A stretch of DNA of 9,699 nt. Source: Ruminococcus sp. CAG:382. GTDB lineage: Bacteria; Bacillota; Clostridia; Oscillospirales; CAG-382. The position numbers and the translations under genes were made by a program. Each line of letters starts with the position of its first letter. The first letter of the stretch is position 1. Shown one piece after another: positions 1-6,730 of this stretch. The stretch is from assembly GCA_000433115.1 (NCBI GenBank), contig FR892202.1, positions 1 to 9,699 of the forward strand. The letters run 5' to 3'. Below the pieces are notes generated by a model. The model had not been told where the DNA came from. It ran no database searches and worked only from the letters and a program-made list of their open reading frames with translations.

Positions 1-120
1 CTCATTGTGTCTTGTAATCAATTTGACGTTCTCCGTGCAAAAAATCTTATTTATCTTATTATATTATTTTTTGCGGCTAATGTCCACCCTTTTTGTGTTA
101 AATTTTGTGACTATATACAA

Positions 121-148
121 TTGACATTAAAAGGATTTTGACTAAAAT
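121..148 (+). promoter_or_regulatory. Candidate sigma-A-type promoter for the FliB-like gene
   Basis: A perfect TTGACA at 121-126 is followed after 16 bases by TAAAAT at 143-148. The predicted transcription start (about 155) falls on the ribosome site AAAGGAG (155-161), which gives an unusually short leader. A start from the TATACA at 114-119 is therefore an alternative, though its -35 is weak. The rest of 1-168 is AT-rich and holds no coding sequence I can support. Confidence 0.4.
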
Positions 149-168
149 AAAACCAAAGGAGCGAATTA

Positions 169-1194
169 ATGAAATACAACCAACCGGAATACTATAAGAA
201 CTTTTCCTGCAAGGGCGGCGACTGCCGTCATACCTGCTGTCACGGATGGGGAATCACCCTTTCCATGAATGAATACTACCGTCTGCTCGGTCTGGAATGC
301 GAGCCGTCACTCCGCCGCAGACTTGACACTGCTTTCTATCCCCTTGATACGCCGAGCGAGGAACGCTTTGCCATGGTGAATCTGCGTTATGACGGCGATT
401 GCCCGCTTCATGCCGAGGACGGGCTTTGCGAGTTGCACCGTCAGAAGGGCGAAGGAAAGATTCCGTCTGTGTGCCGTATGTATCCGCGTTCCGTCAGGGG
501 AAACGGTTGCTGCTGTACCGACAGCTGTGAAGCGGTTATTGAAAGACTGTCCGAGCTTGGCGGCATACTTACCTTTGATGCTTCCGAAATGGAATATCCG
601 GCAAACGGCGAGGATGATTCACAGGCAACGGTGGCGGCGTTCGAAGCGATCGAATACATAAGTGATACCGCTTTTCCGCTTCCGGTGCGTATATATAATT
701 ATGGTAAGGTGATCGGCGTTCCGGCTGCGGACTTCAAACTGCCGCCGTATGAGGCTATGAAGAGAATATCCGATACGCTTATTTCCGGCAGCGACGCGGT
801 GGAGGAATACGTTTCTCCGTCGGTTTATGCCGTGTATGATGAATCGGGCGCGGAGAAGCGCTATCCCGAAGCTGTCGAAGCACTTGAAAATGAATTCCCC
901 GACGTCGGACGGCTGCTTGCCAACATACTTATCAACCATATTTTCTATGATCGCTTTGAGTTGTATAAAATGACGCCCGAGAACAGGTTTGATGTGCTCT
1001 GCCTTCTGTACGCGCTTATGCGTATAACGGTTGCGGGATTTGTGCTGACTGCAAAAGGCAAAGAAGACAAAAACGGACTTGTTGACTGTATTGCGGGGCT
1101 TTTCAGGTATGTTGAGCATTCGAACTTCGACGAAAACGCACCGAGGCTTCTGAAAAAATATTCAGTGATTCCAAGCGATTTGCTTGCTTTTTGA
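169..1194 (+). CDS. FliB-like lysine-N-methylase family protein (cysteine-rich)
   Basis: Homologue of the flagellin lysine-N-methylase (FliB) family, 341 residues, cytosolic with no signal peptide. The N-terminal cysteine signature is clear: C14, C19 and C23-C24 followed by GW. A second set lies in the segment DCPLH...GLCELH...SVCRMYPR (C78, C87, C102), then a CCC cluster at 114-116 and C120. Known of the family: these cysteines resemble YkgJ-type metal sites, and Salmonella FliB is reported to use an iron-sulfur cluster for methyl transfer to flagellin lysines. About 220 C-terminal residues are poorly conserved and helical-looking. The start is set by AAAGGAG seven bases upstream. No flagellar gene is in the window and homologues occur in non-motile Clostridia, so the substrate here is unknown. 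I am fairly sure of the family, not of the substrate. Confidence 0.8.
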   Translation: MKYNQPEYYKNFSCKGGDCRHTCCHGWGITLSMNEYYRLLGLECEPSLRRRLDTAFYPLDTPSEERFAMVNLRYDGDCPLHAEDGLCELHRQKGEGKIPSVCRMYPRSVRGNGCCCTDSCEAVIERLSELGGILTFDASEMEYPANGEDDSQATVAAFEAIEYISDTAFPLPVRIYNYGKVIGVPAADFKLPPYEAMKRISDTLISGSDAVEEYVSPSVYAVYDESGAEKRYPEAVEALENEFPDVGRLLANILINHIFYDRFELYKMTPENRFDVLCLLYALMRITVAGFVLTAKGKEDKNGLVDCIAGLFRYVEHSNFDENAPRLLKKYSVIPSDLLAF

Positions 1195-1202
1195 AAAATT
1201 TA

Positions 1203-1258
1203 CCGCCGTGGTATTGACAACGGCGGGGTTTTTTTTTTTTATTTTTTTTTTTTTTTTT
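1203..1258 (+). terminator. Rho-independent terminator with very long T tract
   Basis: A 7-base-pair GC-rich stem (CCGCCGT at 1203-1209 with ACGGCGG at 1220-1226, 10-base loop) is followed by GG, then 12 T, one A and 17 T (1229-1258). It starts eight bases after the stop codon of the FliB-like gene. The T tract is far longer than a terminator needs. Confidence 0.8.
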
Positions 1259-1263
1259 GAACT

Positions 1264-1269
1264 TATAAT
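1264..1269 (+). promoter_or_regulatory. Perfect TATAAT, possible housekeeping -10 ahead of the sigma gene
   Basis: TATAAT at 1264-1269 is an exact -10 consensus, but a -35 seventeen bases upstream would fall within the T tract (TTTTTT around 1242-1247) and matches poorly. It could be a basal promoter for the sigma operon, or chance in AT-rich DNA. Confidence 0.25.
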
Positions 1270-1283
1270 TTTTTTTGATTTCG

Positions 1284-1311
1284 TGCAACCGACCGAAATA
1301 AATGTTGTTTA
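1284..1311 (+). promoter_or_regulatory. Candidate ECF-type (autoregulatory) promoter of the sigma operon
   Basis: TGCAACC at 1284-1290 resembles the AAC-containing -35 element of Firmicutes ECF sigma promoters. After 16 bases comes GTTTA (1307-1311) in the place where a CGTC/GTC-like -10 is expected. ECF sigma genes are often autoregulated, so such a site 58 bases before the start codon fits. The -10 match is weak, hence moderate confidence. Confidence 0.45.
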
Positions 1312-1317
1312 TTATGT

Positions 1318-1332
1318 GTGAGAGGATCTCAC
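1318..1332. repeat. Perfect 6+6 palindrome in the sigma gene leader
   Basis: GTGAGA-GGA-TCTCAC is a perfect inverted repeat with a 3-base centre. It lies at or just after the predicted ECF transcription start and ends two bases before the ribosome site AAAGGAG (1335-1341). It could be a 5' mRNA hairpin affecting stability or translation, or an operator. The GTG at 1318 is in frame with the sigma gene but lies inside this palindrome and is not taken as the start. Confidence 0.5.
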
Positions 1333-1347
1333 GGAAAGGAGCGTCGC

Positions 1348-1908
1348 ATGGATGACGTCAAAATCGTTTCGTTGTATCTGCAGCGTGACGAAAGTGCCAT
1401 TGGTGAGACGGAGAAAAAGTACGGAGCATATCTCAGGAGGATATCGATGAATATTCTTGACAACGCTTCAGACAGCGAAGAGAATGTCAACGATACATAT
1501 CTCAATACGTGGAACAGCATTCCGCCGCATCAGCCCGAACGGCTCGCGCCGTTTATCGGAAGGATTGCACGGAACCTTGCTCTGAACCGTTATAAGAGCA
1601 ACCACGCACAGAAACGCTCCGGTGACAGCTTCGCGGTGTCGCTTGACGAACTTGACGAGTGTATTCCTTCGGTGGAACGTACCGAGGACACTGTGATGTC
1701 GGACGTCACGGGCAAACACATCAGCAATTTTCTCCGCAAAGAACCGCGCAATGCGCGCAGTGTCTTTGTATGCCGCTATTTCTACGGAGAAGCGGTGAAA
1801 AACATCGCCGAACGCTTCGGGTATTCCGATAGTAAGGTCAAGTCGATGCTTCAGCGTACACGAAACAGGCTGAGGGATTATCTTCAGAAGGAGGGAATTA
1901 CCGTATGA
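1348..1908 (+). CDS. ECF-type sigma-70 family RNA polymerase sigma factor
   Basis: An alternative sigma factor of 186 residues, the usual length for an ECF sigma, that would direct RNA polymerase to envelope- or stress-related promoters. Region 2 spans about residues 8-85, with the acidic 2.2-like segment SDSEENVNDTYLNTWNSIP (41-59) and the basic helix FIGRIARNLALNRYK. A variable linker follows (about 86-124). Region 4 (about 125-182) ends in a helix-turn-helix (VKNIAERFGYSDSKVKSML) and an arginine-rich recognition helix. I chose the ATG at 1348 because AAAGGAG sits six bases upstream; the in-frame GTG at 1318 has no ribosome site and lies in a palindrome. The stop overlaps the next start as ATGA, typical of a sigma/anti-sigma pair with coupled translation. 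The exact ECF subgroup is not determinable by eye. Confidence 0.88.
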   Translation: MDDVKIVSLYLQRDESAIGETEKKYGAYLRRISMNILDNASDSEENVNDTYLNTWNSIPPHQPERLAPFIGRIARNLALNRYKSNHAQKRSGDSFAVSLDELDECIPSVERTEDTVMSDVTGKHISNFLRKEPRNARSVFVCRYFYGEAVKNIAERFGYSDSKVKSMLQRTRNRLRDYLQKEGITV

Positions 1909-2479
1909 AAAATGAAAAACTGGCAAGAGCTATTTCGGACATTGACGATGAGCTTATCGAAGAGGCTCACGGAGATATGCTGCGGCGGAGAATGCCGCTT
2001 GCAAAGAAGCTCACCGCGGTTGCCGCCTGCTTTATAGCGGTGCTGTTTACGGCTGTGGTTTGGCACAGGATCACTGCCGTTGGCATAGAATCACTGCCGT
2101 TGGAGTGTCGGTGTACGGTCTGGATATCGCAGAACGCGGTTCGGTAATGCTCGCCGGAGATCTGCCCGACAATCGGATGCTTATTTCAACGTATGCGCTC
2201 GATCTGAAAATACCGCTCACGGTGAGCACGGTCGGAAGTTGTAATATCGAGGTTTCTGACGGGACTATTATTTATTCCGACCCTGCTACGGGCGAGACGG
2301 TTGAAAACAGATCGGCGGATATTTCGCGCAATACCGATATAATCTGGAGCATTATGCGTTACCACGACGAGCCTTCCGAGAGATTTCAATTAAAAATTAC
2401 CAAACACGGCAAGGAGCAGATTTTTTCACTTTCCTATGACAGCGAAAAGCTCGATTGGGTGCTCACCGTGGAGAAATGA
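1905..2479 (+). pseudogene. Frameshifted membrane anti-sigma-like protein
   Basis: Putative membrane partner of the preceding sigma factor, split into two frames. The first part (1905-2147, 80 residues) has a charged cytosolic N-terminus with DDELIEEAHGDML, a motif I associate with sigma-linked proteins of Clostridia. One membrane segment follows (about residues 36-53, LTAVAACFIAVLFTAVVW), then an out-of-frame tail. The second frame carries a beta-rich extracytoplasmic domain from about VSVYGLDIAERG to LDWVLTVEK at 2479. A 20-base imperfect tandem duplication at 2060-2103 causes the shift; taking out one copy joins the frames into one 184-residue protein reading VVWHRITAVGVSVYG across the join. 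The 80-residue product would still hold the presumed sigma-binding and membrane parts but not the sensor domain. The ribosome site AGGAGGG lies at the end of the sigma gene. The anti-sigma role is inferred from position and topology only. Confidence 0.7.
2060..2103 (+). repeat. 20-base imperfect tandem duplication causing a frameshift
   Basis: Positions 2060-2083 and 2080-2103 match at 22 of 24 sites with a period of 20. The differences are C2066/T2086 and G2069/A2089. Each copy is bounded by TTGG (2060, 2080, 2100), so a single ancestral copy would have had TTGG direct repeats 20 bases apart, a plausible substrate for slippage. Twenty is not a multiple of three, and removing one unit makes the flanking frames continuous. 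Confidence 0.9.
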
Positions 2480-2494
2480 AAGGAACTGACGATT

Positions 2495-3178
2495 ATGAAA
2501 AAAACATTGGTACTTATTCTTGCGGGACTTATTGCCCTTTCGGCTGCTGCCTGCAACAATAATGACGACAACAACTCCAAATCTGAAAACAACAACTCTG
2601 CGATAAGCAGCGTTGAAAGCAAAGAAGAAAGCAAGGCAGACGAAAGCTCAGCCGAAGAAAGCAGGGAAGAGGAAAGCAGCGAGGTCGTTGCTGCGGAAAA
2701 GGTCTCCGATCCTTATGAAGTGCTGACAAAAACATGGAACAACTTTGCTGATGATGAGAAATTCGCCGCAGTCGGCGGTGATATGACCGAAGAACACCTT
2801 ACTGACGGTGCTCCCGGAAAATACAACCTCGATGACGCTTCCACTGCCGAGTATGAGCTCAGCCTCCCCTCCGCACAGTTTGACAATGTAGACTCGGCTG
2901 CATCGCTTATGCATATGATGAATACAAATACCTTTACATGTGCTGCATTCCATGTCAAGGAAGGCGTTGACGTTGAAGAATTTACAAAAACTGTTCGTGA
3001 TTTTATTCAGGCTAAGCGTTGGATGTGCGGTATGCCCGACAAGGTTGCTGTATATGTAGTCGGTGAATGCGTTGTTTCCTGCTACGGTCACGATGATATT
3101 ATGGAGTCTTTCAAGAACCACCTTACAGAAGCTTATCCCGATGTTTCCGTTGTATACTACGAAGACATCAATTTCTGA
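2495..3178 (+). CDS. Lipoprotein with acidic linker and DUF4358-like C-terminal domain
   Basis: Exported lipoprotein of 227 residues. It has a lysine start (MKK), a hydrophobic core and a lipobox-like AAAC with the modified cysteine at C20. Residues 21-68 are a low-complexity tether rich in N, S, E, K and D, expected to hold the folded part away from the membrane through the wall. The C-terminal domain (about 72-227) contains a hydrophobic strand ending in AAFHVKEGVDVEEFTKTV, a helix, then VAVYVVGECVVSCYG and a final helix. This layout resembles the DUF4358 lipoproteins I know from Clostridia, whose role is unknown. C149, C178, C192 and C196 could form disulfides. The ribosome site GAAAGGA overlaps the previous stop, so it is probably co-transcribed with the sigma genes and the acyltransferase genes after it. 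Family assignment is by eye. Confidence 0.7.
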   Translation: MKKTLVLILAGLIALSAAACNNNDDNNSKSENNNSAISSVESKEESKADESSAEESREEESSEVVAAEKVSDPYEVLTKTWNNFADDEKFAAVGGDMTEEHLTDGAPGKYNLDDASTAEYELSLPSAQFDNVDSAASLMHMMNTNTFTCAAFHVKEGVDVEEFTKTVRDFIQAKRWMCGMPDKVAVYVVGECVVSCYGHDDIMESFKNHLTEAYPDVSVVYYEDINF

Positions 3179-3221
3179 AATATTCCCGGAAACGACAATA
3201 AAAACTGACTGAGAGGGCATT

Positions 3222-4613
3222 ATGCTGTTTTCAAGTGTACCGTTCCTGTTTTATTTCCTGCCGGCGACACTGCTGCTTTATCTGATTGCTCCGCGCAAGC
3301 TGAAAAACAGTGTGCTGTTGCTGTCCAGCCTGGTATTTTACGGTTGGGGCGAGAGAAAATATCTTATTTTCATGCTTGCCGCAATATTGCAGGGTTACCT
3401 CTTCGGACTTCTGGTGGACAAGTTCCGCGGCACTAAGAAGTCGAAACTGTTCATGATAATCTCAGTGGTGCTGAGTCTCGGACTTCTGGGATACTGCAAG
3501 TACGCAGACTTCTTCATCACAAACTTCAACGCCGTAACAGGTCTTTCGATACCGCTTCTGAAAATAGCATTGCCTATCGGTATCAGCTTCTATACATTCC
3601 AGATACTCAGCTACACGGTTGACGTGTATCGCGGCGAGGTGCCTTCGCAGAAGAACATCATCAACTTTGCCGCTTATGTTACAATGTTCCCGCAGCTCAT
3701 CGCGGGACCGATTGTCCGTTATTCGGATGTTGCCGCACAGCTTGAGAGCCGTACCCACACAATGGACAAGACGGCTCTCGGCGTGAGACGCTTTGCAATC
3801 GGTCTTTCAAAAAAGATACTCATTGCAAATGTGCTCGGAGAACTCGTCAGTGCGTTCAAATCCTCTGACGAAAAATCCGTGCTTTTCGCATGGATGTATG
3901 CGATTGCGTATACCCTGCATATCTACTTCGATTTCTCGGGATACAGCGATATGGCAATCGGACTCGGAAAGATCTTCGGCTTCGATTTCCTCGAAAACTT
4001 CAATTATCCCTACATCTCCTCCAGCATTACGGAGTTCTGGCGACGCTGGCATATGTCCCTCGGCTCATGGTTCAGGGATTACCTTTATATTCCGCTCGGC
4101 GGAAACCGCGTCCCGAAATGGAGATGGCTTCTCAACCTGTTTATCGTATGGATGGCAACCGGCTTCTGGCACGGCGCCGAATGGAATTTCATTGTGTGGG
4201 GTCTCATGTATGCCGTACTGCTCATATCCGAAAAGCTCTGGCTCAAGGGTATGCCAAAGGCGATCGGACATATATACACTCTGCTGTTCGTTATCCTCGG
4301 ATTCGTCATATTCGATGCGTCGAGCCTTTCTGACGGTATCGGCAACATAGGTTCATTGTTCGGTGCAGGCGGTCTTCCCGCTGTGACAGACGAAACACTG
4401 TACTATCTGAGAAGCTATGGAGTCATACTTATCATTGCCGCTGTCGGTGCGACCCCGCTTCCGTCGAAGATTGTGGAGCGCATCAGAAAAGCGACTGTCG
4501 GCGACAAAGCCATGGCTGTTCTCGAACCCGTTGCACTCGTCGTCATGCTTGCGGTCTGCACAGCGTTCCTTGTCGATGGCTCGTTCAATCCGTTCCTTTA
4601 TTTCAGGTTCTGA
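3222..4613 (+). CDS. MBOAT family membrane-bound O-acyltransferase (AlgI/DltB-like)
   Basis: Polytopic membrane enzyme, 463 residues, of full length for bacterial AlgI-type MBOATs. It would carry acyl (usually acetyl) groups across the membrane for transfer to an exported polymer. Visible hallmarks: the N-terminal FSSVPFLFYFLP, the FPQLIAGPIVRY segment (156-167), the conserved EFWRRWHMSLGSWFRDYLYIP stretch (271-291, H277), and GFWHGAEWNFIVWG with the invariant catalytic histidine H317. The C-terminus NPFLYFRF is also typical. Ten or so hydrophobic segments are spread over its length. It is followed after 14 bases by its usual partner, a DHHW/AlgX-like protein, with GGAGG between them. The polymer is not shown by the sequence: peptidoglycan, a teichoic acid or a capsule are all possible. 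There are no DltA or DltC genes nearby, which argues against a D-alanylation system. Confidence 0.92.
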   Translation: MLFSSVPFLFYFLPATLLLYLIAPRKLKNSVLLLSSLVFYGWGERKYLIFMLAAILQGYLFGLLVDKFRGTKKSKLFMIISVVLSLGLLGYCKYADFFITNFNAVTGLSIPLLKIALPIGISFYTFQILSYTVDVYRGEVPSQKNIINFAAYVTMFPQLIAGPIVRYSDVAAQLESRTHTMDKTALGVRRFAIGLSKKILIANVLGELVSAFKSSDEKSVLFAWMYAIAYTLHIYFDFSGYSDMAIGLGKIFGFDFLENFNYPYISSSITEFWRRWHMSLGSWFRDYLYIPLGGNRVPKWRWLLNLFIVWMATGFWHGAEWNFIVWGLMYAVLLISEKLWLKGMPKAIGHIYTLLFVILGFVIFDASSLSDGIGNIGSLFGAGGLPAVTDETLYYLRSYGVILIIAAVGATPLPSKIVERIRKATVGDKAMAVLEPVALVVMLAVCTAFLVDGSFNPFLYFRF

Positions 4614-4627
4614 GGAGGTTATTTACG

Positions 4628-5725
4628 ATGTCAAAGTTCAGAAATATAGCAACTGTCGGTCTTTCCGCGGCGTTCATATTCGGATTTTCGATATGGAGCA
4701 TAGCAAAGCCCGCAACCGATATGTCACAGAGCGAAAGACGCAAGCTCACACAGTTTCCGGAGCTTACGCTGGAAACCGTCACGGACGGCAGCTTCATGAC
4801 CGATTTCGAAAAATACACTCTCGACCAGTTTCCTCTTCGTGACAAGTTCAGAACACTCAAATCGGTGACTGCACTTTATGCCATGGGCAAGAAGGACAAC
4901 AACGGTATTTATCTCTATGACGGTTATGCGTCAAAGCTCGAATATCCGTATAATCCGTCATCCATCAAATGGGCGGCAAGCAGAATGAATTTCGTTTATG
5001 AAAAATATCTGAAGCCGACCGGATCAAAGGTGTATCTGTCGGTAGTGCCGGATAAAAACTACTTTATCGCCGAAAAGGGCGGGTATCTTTACATGGATTA
5101 TGAGTCCCTTTTCCGCGACCTCCGGGAGCAGACCGGTTTTGCAGAATATATCGACATAACCGGACAGCTCGGGATCACTGATTACTACAAAACCGACACA
5201 CACTGGAGACAGGAAAAAATCAGCAGCGTGGCAAATTATATTGCTGCCGCGATGGGTACGACGATCAATCCGACGTACACACAGGTTGATGTCGGAGTAC
5301 CGTTTTACGGTGTTTATTACGGTCAGTCAGCGCTCCCGCTTTCCGCCGAAAAAATCTATTATCTTACGAACGAAACGTTGAAGAACTGCAAAGTCTTCGA
5401 TTATGAGAGCAATGCGTACATGGATATGTATGACATGGAAAAGGCGAACGGCAAGGATCCGTATGAACTGTTCCTCGGCGGCTCGAAATCGCTTATCACC
5501 ATTGAAAACCCGAGTGCCGCAACCGATAAGGAGCTTATCGTGTTCCGCGATTCATTCGGAAGCAGTCTTTCTCCTCTGCTTGTCGAAGGCTACGCAAAGG
5601 TTACGGTGGTTGATATAAGATATATTTCGCCTGTTCTGCTTGGCAATTTCATTGAGTTCCACGGTCAGGACGTACTGTTTATATACAGCTCGCTTGTCCT
5701 GAATAACAGCTCGACCATCAAATAA
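4628..5725 (+). CDS. DHHW / AlgX-AlgJ-like SGNH-type acetyltransferase partner of MBOAT
   Basis: Extracytoplasmic protein of 365 residues held by an N-terminal signal anchor (about residues 8-26, VGLSAAFIFGFSIWSIA). It belongs to the DHHW family, related to AlgX/AlgJ, which completes O-acetylation begun by an MBOAT. The core motif is KTDTHW (D190, H192, W193) and the serine motif is FRDSFG with S309, giving a plausible Ser-His-Asp triad. Other family features are ERRKLTQFPEL near the N-terminus and FEKYTLDQFPLRDKF (60-74). The ribosome site GGAGG immediately follows the MBOAT stop, nine bases before the ATG, so the two are surely co-expressed. A strong terminator begins five bases after its stop, making it the last gene of the block. 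Polymer specificity cannot be read from the sequence. Confidence 0.88.
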   Translation: MSKFRNIATVGLSAAFIFGFSIWSIAKPATDMSQSERRKLTQFPELTLETVTDGSFMTDFEKYTLDQFPLRDKFRTLKSVTALYAMGKKDNNGIYLYDGYASKLEYPYNPSSIKWAASRMNFVYEKYLKPTGSKVYLSVVPDKNYFIAEKGGYLYMDYESLFRDLREQTGFAEYIDITGQLGITDYYKTDTHWRQEKISSVANYIAAAMGTTINPTYTQVDVGVPFYGVYYGQSALPLSAEKIYYLTNETLKNCKVFDYESNAYMDMYDMEKANGKDPYELFLGGSKSLITIENPSAATDKELIVFRDSFGSSLSPLLVEGYAKVTVVDIRYISPVLLGNFIEFHGQDVLFIYSSLVLNNSSTIK

Positions 5726-5729
5726 AAAC

Positions 5730-5778
5730 CGCCGCTTTCCGGCTTTGTTATTTCCGGAAAGCGGCGTATTGTTTTTTT
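5730..5778. terminator. Bidirectional rho-independent terminator
   Basis: A perfect 13-base-pair stem (5730-5742 with 5754-5766, 11-base loop) has a T run on its right (5772-5778) and an A run on its left (5724-5728), which is a T run on the other strand. It therefore ends both the rightward acyltransferase operon and the leftward hydrolase gene. The hydrolase stop codon overlaps the right-hand T run. Confidence 0.93.
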
Positions 5779-6706
5779 ATTGCTTTTCTGTCAGCGAATC
5801 GTAAAACGCAAGCACGTCGCGATATACTTCGCTGCGGTTTGTTTCGTTAAGCAGTTCATGCCGTGCGCCGGAATACAGCTTCAGGCGAACATTGCCGCCC
5901 CTTTCCGAGAGCAGGCGATAGACTTTGTACGGTCCCTTTCCGTAATCTCCGACAGGGTCGGCATCGCCGGAAATAATGAACGTCGGAAGAGATCGCGGGA
6001 ACAGCTCGTACCATTCGGGAGCCGAAACGTACTGCAAAGCTCCCATGAGATTTTCAAAGCCGTTCAGAGTGAAGATAAAGGTGCATTTGCCGTCGTTTTC
6101 GTATTTCTCGACAATTCCGTCGTCACGTGATATCCATGCATAAGCACTTTTCGGGGCTGTTATATGCTTGTTGTATTTTCCGAATGCCAGCTTGTTTACC
6201 TTTTCGCTGCGATAGGTGTCGCCGTGTATTTTTTTCATTGTGCCGACTACGCTTATCAGCTTGTCTATTCCCGGCATTCCTCCGCCGGTTCCGCATATTA
6301 TGACGCCGTCAAGCACTTCTCCGTGCATTACGCAGTAGGCGCGTGCCATAAAGCTGCCCATGCTGTGTCCGAAGAGATAGTAAGGGAGATCCGGATATGC
6401 CTTTTTCATGATTTCAGTCAGTGTGAACAGGTCTGAAACAACATTTTTCCAGCCGTTTTCCGGTGAAAAATAGCCGAGTTCGTCGTCACTTCTGACACTT
6501 TCACCGTGCCCGAGATGGTCGTTCCCGCAGACGATATAACCGTGAGAAGCCATGTATTTGCCGAAATCGTTGTATCTGCCGAAGTATTCGCACATACCAT
6601 GCGATATCTGAACGATCCCTTTTGCATCTCCGTCAGGGAGAATCACCTCGTATGATATATCGTGAATGCCGTCGGCACTTTTGAAGCTGTTTTTCTGATG
6701 TACCAT
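5777..6706 (-). CDS. Alpha/beta hydrolase, lysophospholipase / monoglyceride lipase type
   Basis: Serine hydrolase of 309 residues with no signal peptide, so probably cytosolic. Order of motifs: HGM at 36-38 (oxyanion region) followed by RYNDFGKYMASHGYIV, then GNDHLGHGES (61-70), and the nucleophile elbow GHSMGS with S115. Next come SGDADPVG, in which D250 (or D248) is the likely acid, and ARHELLNE with H283. A cap region lies at about 145-225. This set matches the serine aminopeptidase S33 / lysophospholipase group, whose members cleave acylglycerols or lysophospholipids. The true substrate is unknown. The start is supported by an AGGCAGG-like ribosome site and a good promoter just upstream. 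It is convergent with the acyltransferase operon and divergent from the two-component genes, so it is probably a single-gene unit. Confidence 0.85.
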   Translation of the reverse strand: MVHQKNSFKSADGIHDISYEVILPDGDAKGIVQISHGMCEYFGRYNDFGKYMASHGYIVCGNDHLGHGESVRSDDELGYFSPENGWKNVVSDLFTLTEIMKKAYPDLPYYLFGHSMGSFMARAYCVMHGEVLDGVIICGTGGGMPGIDKLISVVGTMKKIHGDTYRSEKVNKLAFGKYNKHITAPKSAYAWISRDDGIVEKYENDGKCTFIFTLNGFENLMGALQYVSAPEWYELFPRSLPTFIISGDADPVGDYGKGPYKVYRLLSERGGNVRLKLYSGARHELLNETNRSEVYRDVLAFYDSLTEKQ

Positions 6707-6730
6707 TTCGATACCTGCCTTTCGTTGTTT

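Noticed and set aside
37..74. GCAAAAAAT / ATTTTTTGC inverted repeat as a terminator of an upstream gene
   Set aside because: The arms are almost all A/T with a 20-base loop and no T run after it, so a stable hairpin is unlikely; chance is probable in such AT-rich DNA.
619..1119. 166-codon minus-strand ORF opposite the FliB-like gene
   Set aside because: No family resemblance and no ribosome site; it is the antisense shadow of a recognisable gene.
1318..1347. In-frame GTG start adding ten residues to the sigma factor
   Set aside because: The GTG is inside the palindrome and has no ribosome site, whereas the ATG at 1348 has AAAGGAG at an ideal distance and gives the usual N-terminus.
2576..2700. 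Repetitive AGC/GAA-rich stretch in the lipoprotein gene as a DNA repeat element
   Set aside because: It encodes a low-complexity Ser/Glu/Lys tether without a regular period; it is explained by protein composition.
3793..4350. Long alternative-frame ORF inside the MBOAT gene (185 codons, plus strand)
   Set aside because: It has no recognisable domain and no ribosome site, and lies wholly within a strongly conserved MBOAT coding frame.
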